Positions 45,826 through 54,658 of a stretch of DNA of 64,000 nt are shown here, one piece after another. The notes below the pieces were generated by a model that was not told the origin of the DNA, did not search any database, and worked only from the letters and a program-made list of their open reading frames with translations. Location of the stretch: the NCBI GenBank assembly GCA_963753905.1, contig CAVWDZ010000003.1, positions 62,001-126,000 on the forward strand, given 5' to 3'. Position numbers and translations under genes: made by a program. The stretch is from Bog-756 sp963753905. Lineage in GTDB: Bacteria > Actinomycetota > Acidimicrobiia > Acidimicrobiales > RAAP-2. Position 1 is the stretch's first letter, and each line of letters begins with the position of its first letter.

Positions 45826-46719
45826 TCAGCTCGTCGAGAGGCGGCTGAGGTGCAGGTCACGGAGCCAACTGCTGATGTGGGCCGAGAGCATGTCGACCCG
45901 GCCGGTGAGCAGCAGCACCCCGAAGGCGATCAGGATCGCCCCACCCACCAGGTCCACCAGCCGGAGCCTTCCCCGCACCCTGGCCAACACGTCGGTCATC
46001 CGGCCGAACGCGACACCGGTGACGAGGAAGGGGACACCCAGGCCGAGAGAGTAGGCCAGCAGCAGGGCGATGCCCCCGGTGGCCGACCCTCCCGTTCCGG
46101 CCGCCAGCGCGAGCACGCTCCCGAGCACCGGGCCGATGCACGGCGTCCAGGCGAAGGCGAACGCCATGCCCATGACCGGAGGGGCCCACGCGCCGAGGGC
46201 GGACGGTCGCACGATGAACCGGCGCTCACCGGCCAACGCCACCGGCAGGTCGGCCCCTGCTGCGAAGGCCACCAGCACCGCGCCGAACAGCACGATGAGG
46301 GCACCCGAGACCACCTCCAACGGACGCTGGTGGGTGAGGAAGAGCCGACCGACGGCGGACGCCGATGCCCCGAGGATCGTGAAGATCACGGTGAAGCCGG
46401 CGATGAAGGCGAGGATGCCCCGCAGCAACCGGGCACGTCCGGTCCGCAGCACCTCGGGTGCGGGACCTCCGGGGTCCGGCACGTCCGGCACGTCCGGCGT
46501 CCCGCGGGCCGCGCCGCCGACGCCGACCGTCTGCAGGGCCGGGGAAGCCGGCGGCGCCGGGGACAGCTCCTGCAGCTCCGCGGCGGACAGACCCGAGACC
46601 ATCGAGAGATAGGCGGGCACCAGGGGGAGCACGCAGGGGGAGAGGAACGAGAGCATGCCCGCACCGAACGCCACGAGGAGACCGAGGGGGTCGGCGTGGA
46701 TCGCCGCCGGGACGGCCAT
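45826..46719 (-). CDS. ccdA: Thiol-disulfide reductant transporter CcdA
   Basis: The 297-residue protein has six TM segments and the two redox cysteines C29 (FLSPCVLPLVPAY) and C194 (AWTPCIGPVLG). CcdA passes electrons from cytoplasmic thioredoxin to ResA/CcmG and CcmH outside. A 50-residue hydrophilic loop with PDVPDVPD lies between TM1 and TM2, longer than usual. It starts nine bases after gmd, so is probably co-transcribed with it. Confidence 0.94.
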   Translation of the reverse strand: MAVPAAIHADPLGLLVAFGAGMLSFLSPCVLPLVPAYLSMVSGLSAAELQELSPAPPASPALQTVGVGGAARGTPDVPDVPDPGGPAPEVLRTGRARLLRGILAFIAGFTVIFTILGASASAVGRLFLTHQRPLEVVSGALIVLFGAVLVAFAAGADLPVALAGERRFIVRPSALGAWAPPVMGMAFAFAWTPCIGPVLGSVLALAAGTGGSATGGIALLLAYSLGLGVPFLVTGVAFGRMTDVLARVRGRLRLVDLVGGAILIAFGVLLLTGRVDMLSAHISSWLRDLHLSRLSTS

Positions 46720-46728
46720 GACCGACCG

Positions 46729-47700
46729 CTAGACCAACTCGCGCAACACCTGCGCCAGGTCGGCCTCGACCATCATCTGGATGAGGGCCGGGAACTCGAC
46801 CTCGCGGTGCCACCCGAGTGTCTTCTCGGCCTTGGTCGGGTCGCCGACCAGGAGGTCGACCTCGGCGGGCCGGAGAAAGCGCTCGTCGATGGCCACGTGG
46901 TCCTCGACAGCCAGATCGGCGGCGGCAAACGCCAGCTCGACCAGCTCGCGCACCGAGTGGGTCTCCCCGGTTGCGACCACGTAGTCGTCGGGCCGGTCCT
47001 GCTGGAGCATCAGCCACATCGCCCGCACGTAGTCCGCCGCGTAGCCCCAGTCGCGCTGGGCGTCCATGTTGCCGAGTGAGAGGGTCTTGTCGATGCCGGC
47101 CTTGATCCGGGCCACCCCGTGGGTCACCTTCCGGGTCACGAACTCGAGCCCGCGGCGCGGTGACTCGTGGTTGAAGAGGATGCCCGAGGAGGCGTGGAGG
47201 TCATAGCTCTCGCGGTAGTTGACCGTGATCCAGTGGCCGTAGACCTTGGCGACCCCGTATGGGCTGCGCGGGTAGAAGGGCGTGGTCTCGATCTGGGGGA
47301 CCTCGAGCACCTTCCCGAACATCTCCGAGGAGCTCGCCTGGTAGAAGCGGATCTCGGGGTCGACCGTCCGGATGGCGTCGAGCACCCGGGTGACCCCGAG
47401 CGCGGTCGTCTCGCCGGTCAGGACCGGCTGGCTCCACGATGTCTGGACGAAGGACTGCGCGGCCAGGTTGTAGACCTCGGTGGGGCGATGCTCCCGGAGG
47501 ATGTTGATCATCGAGACCTCGTCGAGCAGGTCACCGGCGACCAGTGTGATCCGGTCCTGGATGCGGGCGATCCGCTCGAAGTTGAGCGTGCTCGAGCGGC
47601 GGACCATGCCGCACACCTCGTACCCCTCGCCGAGCAGGAACTCGGCCAGGTAGGACCCGTCCTGCCCGGTGACGCCGGTGATCAGTGCTCGTTTGGGCAT
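46729..47700 (-). CDS. gmd: GDP-mannose 4,6-dehydratase
   Basis: The 323-residue SDR enzyme has the NADP motif ITGVTGQDGSYLAEFLL, YNLAAQSFVQTSW, the catalytic ASSSEMFGK and YPRSPYGVAKVYGHW (YxxxK), LFNHESPRRG and GNMDAQRDWGYAADYV. It converts GDP-mannose to GDP-4-keto-6-deoxymannose for fucose, rhamnose or related sugars. GAGGAG precedes ATG 47700. No partner reductase is nearby, though a glycosyltransferase lies 1 kb upstream. Confidence 0.96.
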   Translation of the reverse strand: MPKRALITGVTGQDGSYLAEFLLGEGYEVCGMVRRSSTLNFERIARIQDRITLVAGDLLDEVSMINILREHRPTEVYNLAAQSFVQTSWSQPVLTGETTALGVTRVLDAIRTVDPEIRFYQASSSEMFGKVLEVPQIETTPFYPRSPYGVAKVYGHWITVNYRESYDLHASSGILFNHESPRRGLEFVTRKVTHGVARIKAGIDKTLSLGNMDAQRDWGYAADYVRAMWLMLQQDRPDDYVVATGETHSVRELVELAFAAADLAVEDHVAIDERFLRPAEVDLLVGDPTKAEKTLGWHREVEFPALIQMMVEADLAQVLRELV

Positions 47701-47740
47701 GCGCTGGGCTCCTCGGGATGGGTTGGGCGTCTGTCTGGAC

Positions 47741-48610
47741 TCACGTGACGGGGGCACCCGGCGTGCCCGGGCCACCGGTCTGCCACGCCGGCGGACGCTT
47801 CTCGGCGAACGCCGCGATCCCCTCTGCCGCCTCGGTCGTCTGGCTGGTGACGGTGAGCATCGCGTGCAGGTAGGGCAGCGCCTCGGTGGCCGCCGAGTCC
47901 AGGACAGCGTAGAACGATTCGCGACCCAGCCCGGTCACCCCGGGAGGTTTCGAAGCGAGCACCGCGGCGAGCTCGGCCACCGCGTCGTCGAGCCCGTCGT
48001 GGGGGACCATGCGGGTGAGGAACCCGATGCGGTCCGCCTCTTCTGCGCTGAGCACCCGGCAGGTCAGCATGAGCTCGAGCGCCCGTTTCGGGGGCATCGA
48101 GCGGAGCATGGGGACGGTGACCATGTACGGCCAGAGCCCCACGTCGAGCTCGGGCGTGCCGAACCGGGCCCGCTCCGATGCGACGAGCAGGTCACAGGCC
48201 AGGGCCAGCCCGAAGCCACCGGCCATGGCCCAACCCTGGACCCGGGCGATGGTGGGCTTGCCGAGGTGCCACATCTCCTCGAAGAGCTCGGCCAACCACC
48301 CCCGGGCCTGGTGGTGGGCCGCGAAGGCATCCGGGTCCCCGTCCGGGTCCCCGGGCACCATGCCGGTGAGGTCGGCCCCGGCGCAGAATGCGCGGTCGCC
48401 GCTTCCGGTCAGGACGACGACCCGCACCGCGGGGTCGGTCTTCGCCCGGGCCAGGTTGTCGCGGAGGCCGGCGATGACCCCCCAGGTCATGGCGTTGCGC
48501 CGGTCGGGGCGGTTGATGGTGAGGGTGAGGACCGGGCCGTCGCGCACAGCCAGGAGTTCGCTCCCCGCGGCAGCGTCGGGAGCGGCGTCACCGGAAGCGC
48601 GGTCGGGCAC
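47741..48610 (-). CDS. Enoyl-CoA hydratase/isomerase family protein
   Basis: The 289-residue crotonase-fold protein has LTINRPDRRNAM, the oxyanion-hole region DRAFCAGADLTGM, and IARVQGWAMAGGFGLALACDLLVASERARFGTPELDVGLWP. The first catalytic Glu position of classical hydratases (GGGCEL) reads GGFGLAL, and the second carries PELDVG, so hydratase activity is uncertain. TACCGT six bases before GTG 48610 suggests a leaderless start. It is divergent from the glycosyltransferase. Confidence 0.9.
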   Translation of the reverse strand: MPDRASGDAAPDAAAGSELLAVRDGPVLTLTINRPDRRNAMTWGVIAGLRDNLARAKTDPAVRVVVLTGSGDRAFCAGADLTGMVPGDPDGDPDAFAAHHQARGWLAELFEEMWHLGKPTIARVQGWAMAGGFGLALACDLLVASERARFGTPELDVGLWPYMVTVPMLRSMPPKRALELMLTCRVLSAEEADRIGFLTRMVPHDGLDDAVAELAAVLASKPPGVTGLGRESFYAVLDSAATEALPYLHAMLTVTSQTTEAAEGIAAFAEKRPPAWQTGGPGTPGAPVT

Positions 48611-48616
48611 GTCCCG

Positions 48617-48622
48617 ACGGTA
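48617..48622 (-). promoter_or_regulatory. Putative -10 box, leaderless promoter
   Basis: TACCGT is six bases before the GTG 48610 of the enoyl-CoA hydratase gene. Confidence 0.55.
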
Positions 48623-48663
48623 CTCGGCGGCTACCGGCCGGGTCGCATCGGCCGGGCCACCGC

Positions 48664-48669
48664 TACGGT
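48664..48669 (+). promoter_or_regulatory. Putative -10 box of the glycosyltransferase gene
   Basis: TACGGT lies six bases before an ATC codon at 48676, the same geometry as the leaderless promoters elsewhere in the window. Confidence 0.45.
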
Positions 48670-48675
48670 GACCCC

Positions 48676-49737
48676 ATCCCGGTCGCCGCACTCCTCTCCT
48701 TCCGCCTCGGCGGGCCCGACGGCGTGGCCATCGAGGCAGCCAAGTGGCAGCGGGCCCTCGGCGTGCTCGGGTTCACCACCCGCACCGTGGCAGGGGCGGG
48801 TCCGGTCGACGTGCTGCTCCCCGGCCTCGCCATCGGGGCGCCCGTTCCGCCGACCCCGGCCGAGGTCGCCGACGCCCTGGCCCCGGCCGACCTGGTGGTG
48901 GTCGAGAACCTCTGCTCGCTGCCCCTCAACCCGGGCGCCTGGACCGTCGTGGCCGACGTCCTCGCCGGGCGGCCGGCGCTGCTCCACCATCACGACCTCC
49001 CCTGGCAGCGGCCCCGGTTCCGTGCGCACCCGCCGCCGCCCGACGATCCGCGGTGGCGCCATGTCACGATCAACCGGCTGAGCTGCAGGGAGCTGGCCGC
49101 CCGAGGCATCCGGGCGACCACGGTGTACAACTCGTTCGCGGTGCCGGCACCCGACCGCGATGCCGACGGTCCGTTGCCGGCCAGGAGTGACCGCGGCGCC
49201 GAGCTGCGGCGGGCGCTCAGCCTCGAGCCCGACCGCCTCCTCGTCCTGCAGCCCACGCGCGCCCTCCCACGCAAGAACGTGGCCGGGGGGATCGGGGTGG
49301 CCACCGCGCTCGGCGCCACCTACTGGTTGCTCGGGCCGGCCGAAGACGGGTACGGACCGGAGCTCGAACGGCTCGTCGACGGCGCGCCCTGTCCGGTGCT
49401 GCGGGGCGCCCCGGAGATCGCGGGCGGGACGACCATCGACGACGCCTACCAGGCCTGCGACGTGGTCGCGCTGCCGTCGACCTGGGAGGGGTTCGGCAAT
49501 CCGAGTCTCGAATCGGTCGTCCACCGGCGCCCCCTGGCGATCGGCCCCTACCCGGTGGCTGACGAGCTGGCCGCGTTCGGCTTCCGGTGGTTCCCGCTGG
49601 ACCGGGTCTCCGACCTCGCGGGCTGGCTCGGGGCACCCGACCGGCAGCTCCTGGAGGACAACCTGGCCGTGGCGGCGACCCACTTCTCCGTCGCCGACCT
49701 GCCCGACCGGATCGCTTCGGTCCTTCCCGACCATTGA
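48676..49737 (+). CDS. GT-B glycosyltransferase, probable non-canonical start
   Basis: The protein is a GT4-like glycosyltransferase. Its C-terminal domain has LVLQPTRALPRKNVAGGI, the donor site ALPSTWEGFGNPSLESVVHRR (ExxGNPxxE) and PVADELAAFGF. The first canonical start codon, GTG 48724, would cut off ALLSFRLGGPDG, the Gly-rich N-terminal loop of GT-B enzymes. The frame is open upstream to ATC 48676, six bases after TACGGT, so I place the start there (353 aa). Alternatives are a one-base indel after GTG 48668 or a real start at GTG 48724 (337 aa). The acceptor is unknown; gmd 1 kb away suggests a GDP-sugar link (inference). Confidence 0.72.
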   Translation: MPVAALLSFRLGGPDGVAIEAAKWQRALGVLGFTTRTVAGAGPVDVLLPGLAIGAPVPPTPAEVADALAPADLVVVENLCSLPLNPGAWTVVADVLAGRPALLHHHDLPWQRPRFRAHPPPPDDPRWRHVTINRLSCRELAARGIRATTVYNSFAVPAPDRDADGPLPARSDRGAELRRALSLEPDRLLVLQPTRALPRKNVAGGIGVATALGATYWLLGPAEDGYGPELERLVDGAPCPVLRGAPEIAGGTTIDDAYQACDVVALPSTWEGFGNPSLESVVHRRPLAIGPYPVADELAAFGFRWFPLDRVSDLAGWLGAPDRQLLEDNLAVAATHFSVADLPDRIASVLPDH

Positions 49738-49776
49738 CGGAGGGCACCGGCCGGTAGGCCGGTCTTGACCGGGGGC

Positions 49777-49782
49777 TACCAT
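49777..49782 (+). promoter_or_regulatory. Putative -10 box, leaderless promoter
   Basis: TACCAT is seven bases before ATG 49790. It overlaps the earlier in-frame ATG at 49781, which would therefore not be transcribed. Confidence 0.5.
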
Positions 49783-49789
49783 GACCTCC

Positions 49790-50452
49790 ATGCCCGTGAC
49801 CACGGCACGAACCACGGGGGGACGGCGCCTGACCGCGGATGCCCGGCGTCGCCAGCTGTTCGACGTGGCGCTCTCCCTCTTCGCCGAGCACGGCTATGCG
49901 GCGACCACCATGGACGACATCGCCGAGGTGGCCGGGGTCACCAAACCGCTCGTCTACCAGCACTTCGAGTCCAAGCGCGCCCTCTACCTCGAGCTCATGG
50001 ACGTCTTCTCGCGCGAGCTGGTCGACCGCATCGTGACCGCCACCGCCGCGGCAGAGGGGCCGCGCCAGCAGGTCGAGCTCGGCTTCGCCGCCTACTTCGA
50101 ACTGATGGTCCACAACGAACCGGCCTTCCGCCTCCTCTACGGACGCGACGCCCCCGACGACCACGAGCTCGGAGCCGCCCTGCGCCGGGTCGAGGCGACG
50201 ATCGCCGAGGCCATCGACCCCCTCATCGACGCCGGGCTCGACCCGGATCACCGCCTGCTGCTCGCCCACGCGGTGGTGGGGATGGCCGAGGGTGCGAGTC
50301 GCCACTGGCTCGACGCCCGGAGGGAGTGGGTCGAGGACCGCGCCGGGCGGTCCGGCGCGGTCCCCGCCGACGGGTCCGAGGAGGCTGCCGCCCTGGCCGC
50401 CCGTCTGGCCGACTTCGCCTGGGCCGGTCTGCGACAGGTCCACCGCATCTGA
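49790..50452 (+). CDS. TetR family transcriptional regulator
   Basis: The 220-residue protein has the TetR helix-turn-helix in RQLFDVALSLFAEHGYAATTMDDIAEVAGVTKPLVYQHFESKRALY and an all-helical ligand domain. ATG 49790 is preferred over 49781 because a TACCAT box overlaps the earlier codon. Neighbours are a glycosyltransferase upstream and the sigma/anti-sigma pair facing it; none is an obvious target. A TetR-like palindrome is found 4 kb away before the acyl-CoA dehydrogenase gene (54659-54674). Confidence 0.93.
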   Translation: MPVTTARTTGGRRLTADARRRQLFDVALSLFAEHGYAATTMDDIAEVAGVTKPLVYQHFESKRALYLELMDVFSRELVDRIVTATAAAEGPRQQVELGFAAYFELMVHNEPAFRLLYGRDAPDDHELGAALRRVEATIAEAIDPLIDAGLDPDHRLLLAHAVVGMAEGASRHWLDARREWVEDRAGRSGAVPADGSEEAAALAARLADFAWAGLRQVHRI

Positions 50453-50485
50453 GCCCATTCCGAGGGACGGACCGCGTCGACGGAG

Positions 50486-51325
50486 CTACGCGGTGACCGC
50501 GCCCGCCGCCACGGGTGGCCCGCTCGGTTGCACGGCGCCGCCCGCGTGCTCCGAGGAAACGGCGAACGCTCTCGGCTCTGCGCCTCCCGCCACGCTGAAC
50601 GGCACGACGCCCGGGCGCGACCCGAGCAGTCCGAGCGACACGGTGTGGCTCCCGATCACCCCCCACAGCTGGTAGGTGCGGTCGGCGGGTAGGGGCGGCA
50701 GGTCGTGGTCGACCACGAAGCCGGTGCCCGAGGCGGTGAGCACGACCGTCGCCGGCGCGCCCGAACCGACGGTGGCGACCAGGGGGATCCGGCGGGTGGT
50801 CGGGGAAGCTTCGGCCGCACGCTCGGCCGCGGACAGCTGCGGCGCGCTCTCCAACCCGCCTACCTGGGTGTGCAGGTGCCGGACCTGGAGCCCGAGCCCG
50901 AAGGCCACGATGACGGCTGCCGCCGCCAACACTGCGGTTGCGGTCGTCACGCGCCGTCTCCGGCGGACGGCGCCGACCGGGATGGCCTCGGTGTGGTCGG
51001 GTTCGTCCGGTGTCCGATCGGCAGCAGTCCCCGGATCCGGCTCCGGCGCTTCGAGACGGGCCGCCAACCGGCCCCACGACTGCCCCGAGGTGCCGCCGAG
51101 ACGTTCGGCGATACCGTTCCAGAGGCGTGCCGGTGGTCTCCCTCCCGAGTTCGCCAGCATCCCGGCCACCTCGTGGTGCTGGGCCACCTCGATCGAGCAG
51201 CGGACGCAGCGCTCGAGATGCTCCTCGACGAGCGCGGCCGTCTCGGGATCGACCGCGTCGAGCGCGTAGGCACCGAGGAGCTCCTCGATCTCGCGGTGGG
51301 AGAGCCCGGGCATGGAGGTGCTCAC
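50486..51325 (-). CDS. RskA-like ZAS anti-sigma factor
   Basis: The 279-residue protein has a zinc anti-sigma motif H36xxxC40xxC43 in VEEHLERCVRCSIEV, a single TM helix (about residues 125-145, TATAVLAAAAVIVAFGLGL) and an extracytoplasmic RskA domain with LPPLPADRTYQLWGVIG. It should hold the adjacent ECF sigma factor at the membrane until cleaved by signal-driven proteolysis. GTG 51325 overlaps the sigma gene stop (GTGA), typical of such pairs. Confidence 0.92.
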   Translation of the reverse strand: MSTSMPGLSHREIEELLGAYALDAVDPETAALVEEHLERCVRCSIEVAQHHEVAGMLANSGGRPPARLWNGIAERLGGTSGQSWGRLAARLEAPEPDPGTAADRTPDEPDHTEAIPVGAVRRRRRVTTATAVLAAAAVIVAFGLGLQVRHLHTQVGGLESAPQLSAAERAAEASPTTRRIPLVATVGSGAPATVVLTASGTGFVVDHDLPPLPADRTYQLWGVIGSHTVSLGLLGSRPGVVPFSVAGGAEPRAFAVSSEHAGGAVQPSGPPVAAGAVTA

Positions 51326-51903
51326 TGGTCCGCTCCGGCCGGCCGGACGCCGCGTTCGATGAGGGACAGGCGGAGCCGGCTCAGGCCGGACCGGATGCGG
51401 CTCTTGACGGTTCCCTCGGGTGCGTCGAGGAGAGCGGCGACCTCGCGGTAGGTGAGCCCGCCGAAGTAGGCGAGCTCGATGGGCTGGCGGAGGTCGTCGG
51501 GGAGGCTCTCGAGCGCATCCTTGATCTGTTCGGCCACCGCCATGTCCCAGACCTCGTGATCGAGGTCGTAGTCGGCGGCCGCGGTCTGGCGGGCGTTGCT
51601 CTCCTCGCGCCGCTTCCGTGACTCCTCGGACCGCACCACGTCGACCGACTTCCCGTGGGCCCGGGCGAGCAGGAAGGAACGGAGCGTGCCGCGCTGCGCG
51701 TCGAATTTCTCGGGATGCTTCCAGAGGTCGAGGAAGACCTCCTGGGTGATCTCCTCGGCCGGCGGCTCGCTCCGGAGGATCCGGCGCGACAGCGAATGGA
51801 CCGCTCCACCGTGACGACGGTAGATCTCGGCGAGAGCGGGCTCGTGCCAGCGACCCACCGCGACCACCAGGCTGGCGTCGCTGGCCTGCTCGAGCTCGAC
51901 CAT
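51322..51903 (-). CDS. ECF sigma factor (SigK-like)
   Basis: The 193-residue sigma-70 factor has region 2 (EIYRRHGGAVHSLSRRIL, then EEITQEVFLDLWKHPEKFD) and region 4 (LESLPDDLRQPIELAYFGGL, with HTH YREVAALLDAPEGTVKSRIR). It is cognate to the downstream anti-sigma. There is no Shine-Dalgarno; TACAGT six bases before ATG implies a leaderless transcript. It is divergent from the diiron protein gene, a possible regulon member. Confidence 0.93.
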   Translation of the reverse strand: MVELEQASDASLVVAVGRWHEPALAEIYRRHGGAVHSLSRRILRSEPPAEEITQEVFLDLWKHPEKFDAQRGTLRSFLLARAHGKSVDVVRSEESRKRREESNARQTAAADYDLDHEVWDMAVAEQIKDALESLPDDLRQPIELAYFGGLTYREVAALLDAPEGTVKSRIRSGLSRLRLSLIERGVRPAGADQ

Positions 51904-51909
51904 CCCGGC

Positions 51910-51915
51910 ACTGTA
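51910..51915 (-). promoter_or_regulatory. Putative -10 box, leaderless promoter
   Basis: TACAGT is six bases before the sigma-factor ATG at 51903. Confidence 0.55.
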
Positions 51916-51998
51916 TTCGGAGCCGCCGCCGCACCCGGACGGCGACTGCCTGCGGCCGGCGCCCCATCCGGCGGCCACTGTGGCCACGAATATCCGGC

Positions 51999-52781
51999 AT
52001 GGCATTCGACATGGAGACCTACGAGCGCCTCTCTGCGAGGCTGGCCTGCGACGACATCGACTTCTCGGACTTCCGGCGGCGGCCGCTCGACCCCGGTGCG
52101 CTGCGCTGCCTCCGCTACATGCACGACGTCGAACAGCACACCGTGTGCTACCTGCGCGACGTGCTGGTGACGCGGGCCCACCGGGACCCCGAGATGACCT
52201 CCTTCCTCACCATGTGGAACTACGAGGAGTACTGGCACGGCGAGGCGATCGGGCGGATCCTCACCGCCCACGACGAGACCGCCGGTGCCGGGCGCGTCGC
52301 CGCGGTCCGCCAGCGGCTCCCCCGGAGGGATGCTCTCCGGCCACTCGCCTTCCAGGCGGCCTCGGTGCTCACCCCCCACCTGACCGCTGTGCACATGACC
52401 TGGGGCGCGGTCAACGAATGGACCGCCCAGGCCGCCTACTCCCTGCTCGCCGCGCGGGCGGACCATCCGACCCTCGGCGAGCTGCTCCGCCGGATCATGC
52501 GCCAGGAGGGTCGGCACATCGACTTCTACGCGACCGAGGCCCGACGCCGTCTCTCCGAGAGCCGGTCGGCGCAGCGGCTGACCAGGTGGGCGCTTCGGCG
52601 CTTCTGGGCACCGGTGGGCAGCAGCGTCGTGGGTGCCGGCGAGGTCGCCCACCTGCGCGCCTACCTCTTCGGAGACGACCGCGGGATCGCCGTGGCCGAT
52701 CGCATCGACCGGCGGGTCGACCGACTTCCCGGGCTCTCGGGGCTGCACCTCCTGCGGGATGCGGTCGTCCCGGCGGCCTGA
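51999..52781 (+). CDS. Ferritin-like diiron protein, acyl-ACP desaturase-like
   Basis: The 260-residue all-helical protein shows two ExxH motifs typical of carboxylate-bridged diiron sites: EEYWHGEA (E77, H80) and RQEGRHID (E170, H173), with further Glu residues E45 and E140 on separate helices. The four-helix spacing matches acyl-ACP desaturase/ferritin-like proteins. No desaturase length or signature beyond this is present, so the substrate is unknown. It is divergent from the sigma-factor gene with a 95-base gap. Confidence 0.75.
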   Translation: MAFDMETYERLSARLACDDIDFSDFRRRPLDPGALRCLRYMHDVEQHTVCYLRDVLVTRAHRDPEMTSFLTMWNYEEYWHGEAIGRILTAHDETAGAGRVAAVRQRLPRRDALRPLAFQAASVLTPHLTAVHMTWGAVNEWTAQAAYSLLAARADHPTLGELLRRIMRQEGRHIDFYATEARRRLSESRSAQRLTRWALRRFWAPVGSSVVGAGEVAHLRAYLFGDDRGIAVADRIDRRVDRLPGLSGLHLLRDAVVPAA

Positions 52782-52791
52782 GCGACCGGAC

Positions 52792-53292
52792 TCAGACCAG
52801 ACGCGGACCGAGCGCGGTGCAGAGCGCCAGGAGCTCCCGCGCGCACGCCTCGTACACCTCGTCGTCCGCCCCGGCGGGGTCCTCCACGTCCTCCCAGGGC
52901 TCGACCGGCAGCGCGGCCAGGCCGAGGTCGGCAAGGCGCGCCGGCAACGCCGGCGGACCTGGCGGGAGGTCGCGGACCAGCCGCCTGATCGAGGCGGTGC
53001 GTGGGGCCGCCTCTGGGTGCTTCCTGCGGATGTAGTCGACGTGCTCGCCTGCCATGGCCAGGATGAGCCCGGCCGCAGAGACGTCTGCATCGGTGAGCTG
53101 GTGGCTGCGGTGGCCGTCGGCATCGAACCCGAGCGATGCCAGCGCCGAGCGGGTGCGGCGGCTCATCGGCTGGCCCTCGATCACGTGGGTCCCTGCGGTC
53201 ACGACCTCCGGCGCCGCAGTCTGCAGCATGGCCCCGGCCATCACCGAGCGGGCGGCGTTGCCGGTGCAGAGGACGAGCAGTGAGCCGCTCAC
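52792..53292 (-). CDS. Low-molecular-weight protein tyrosine phosphatase/arsenate reductase-like
   Basis: The 166-residue protein has the LMW-PTP P-loop C9TGNAAR15S and the general-acid Asp in VEDPAGADD (D138-P139). Arsenate reductases share this fold but use extra Cys residues; two late Cys (EACARELLALC) could play that part, which is speculative. It probably dephosphorylates a protein tyrosine. The GTG start at 53292 has no clear ribosome binding site. Confidence 0.88.
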   Translation of the reverse strand: MSGSLLVLCTGNAARSVMAGAMLQTAAPEVVTAGTHVIEGQPMSRRTRSALASLGFDADGHRSHQLTDADVSAAGLILAMAGEHVDYIRRKHPEAAPRTASIRRLVRDLPPGPPALPARLADLGLAALPVEPWEDVEDPAGADDEVYEACARELLALCTALGPRLV

Positions 53293-53341
53293 CGGGAACC
53301 GGCCCCGGTGGAGGGTCGAACCGTCAGGTGATCGTCGATGG

Positions 53342-54556
53342 TCAGTTGATGTGGATGCCGGAGATGGCCCGGGCGATGATGAGCCGCTGGATCTCCGAGG
53401 TGCCCTCGAAGATGGTGAAGATCTTCGAGTCGCGGTGCCACCGCTCGACCGGGTAGTCGCGCACGTAGCCGTAACCGCCGAGGATCTGGATCGCCTCCTC
53501 GGTCACGTAGACCGCGGTCTCTCCCGCGTAGAGCTTGGACATCGAGCCCTCGCCGGCGGTGAAATCCTTGCCGTTGCGCCCCATCCAGGAGGCCCGCCAC
53601 ACGAGGAGGCGGGATGCGTCGATCCGGGTCTTCATGTCGGCAAGCTTGAAGGCGATGCCCTGGTTCTCGATGATGGCCCGGCCGAAGGCCCGGCGCTCCT
53701 TGGCGTAGTCGAGGGAGTACTCGTAGGCCGCACGGGCGATCCCGAGCGCCTGGGCCCCGACCGCCGGGCGCGATGCCTCGAAGGTCTTCATGGCCGCCTG
53801 GCTGGACGACCGCTTGCCCTCGCGGGCGCGGGCCAGCCTCTCGTCGAGCTTGTCCTTCCCGCCGAGGAGGCAGTGTCCGGGGACGCGGCAGTCCTCGAGG
53901 ATGACCTCGGCCGTGTGCGAGGCCCGGATCCCCATCTTCTTGAACTTCTGTCCCTGGGAGAGGCCGGGGGTGTGGGGCGGCACGACGAAGCTGGCCTGGC
54001 CCCGCGAACCGAGGCCGGAGTCGACCGAGGCCACCACGACGTGGAGGTCGGCGATCCCGCCATTGGTGATCCAGGTCTTGGTTCCGTTGAGGACCCACTC
54101 GTCCTTGGACTCGTCGTAGACGGCGCGGGTCCGCAGGGACGACACGTCCGACCCGGCATCGGCTTCGGAGACGGCGAATGCGGCCATCTGGATCTTGTCC
54201 GGTGTCCCGAAGCACTGCGGGCCCCACTCGATCATCTGCTCGGGAGTGCCGTTGCCCGCGATGCCGGCCAGGCCCAGGGTGCTGCCCAGGATGGAGAGGG
54301 CGATGCCCGCGTCGCCCCATGCCAGCTCCTCCGAGGCGATCGGGAGGAGCAGGCCGCTCTCGTCGAAGAAGGCCTGGCTGATGAAGTCGAACGAGTAGAG
54401 CCCGATGCGCGCGGCCTCCTCGATGATCGGCCAGGGGGTCTCCTCGCGCTCGTCCCACTCGTGTCCCGCGGGACGGACGACGGTCTCGGCGAAGTCGTGG
54501 ACCCACTTCTGCAGCTGCAGCTGGTCTTCGTTGAGATCGAGCGAGAATTCGGCCAT
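53342..54556 (-). CDS. Acyl-CoA dehydrogenase
   Basis: The 404-residue FAD enzyme has AAFAVSEADAGSDVSSLRTRA, TKTWITNGGIADLHVV, ALGIARAAYEYSLDYAKERRAFG, IQILGGYGYVRDYPVERWHRD and the catalytic base region FEGTSEIQRLIIAR. It oxidises an acyl-CoA to the 2-enoyl-CoA and passes electrons to ETF (etfBA at 23630-25406). GGAGCAGG precedes ATG 54556. A palindrome about 100 bases upstream (54659-54674) may be its operator. Confidence 0.95.
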   Translation of the reverse strand: MAEFSLDLNEDQLQLQKWVHDFAETVVRPAGHEWDEREETPWPIIEEAARIGLYSFDFISQAFFDESGLLLPIASEELAWGDAGIALSILGSTLGLAGIAGNGTPEQMIEWGPQCFGTPDKIQMAAFAVSEADAGSDVSSLRTRAVYDESKDEWVLNGTKTWITNGGIADLHVVVASVDSGLGSRGQASFVVPPHTPGLSQGQKFKKMGIRASHTAEVILEDCRVPGHCLLGGKDKLDERLARAREGKRSSSQAAMKTFEASRPAVGAQALGIARAAYEYSLDYAKERRAFGRAIIENQGIAFKLADMKTRIDASRLLVWRASWMGRNGKDFTAGEGSMSKLYAGETAVYVTEEAIQILGGYGYVRDYPVERWHRDSKIFTIFEGTSEIQRLIIARAISGIHIN

Positions 54557-54658
54557 TGCGCCCTGCTCCGTTCTGGCCCCGTGGGGGCCGCACCCACTCC
54601 GTCGACCGGTGCCGGCACCGCGGCGGCACACGCACCGCCCCTGCGGCGGGTCTCACTG

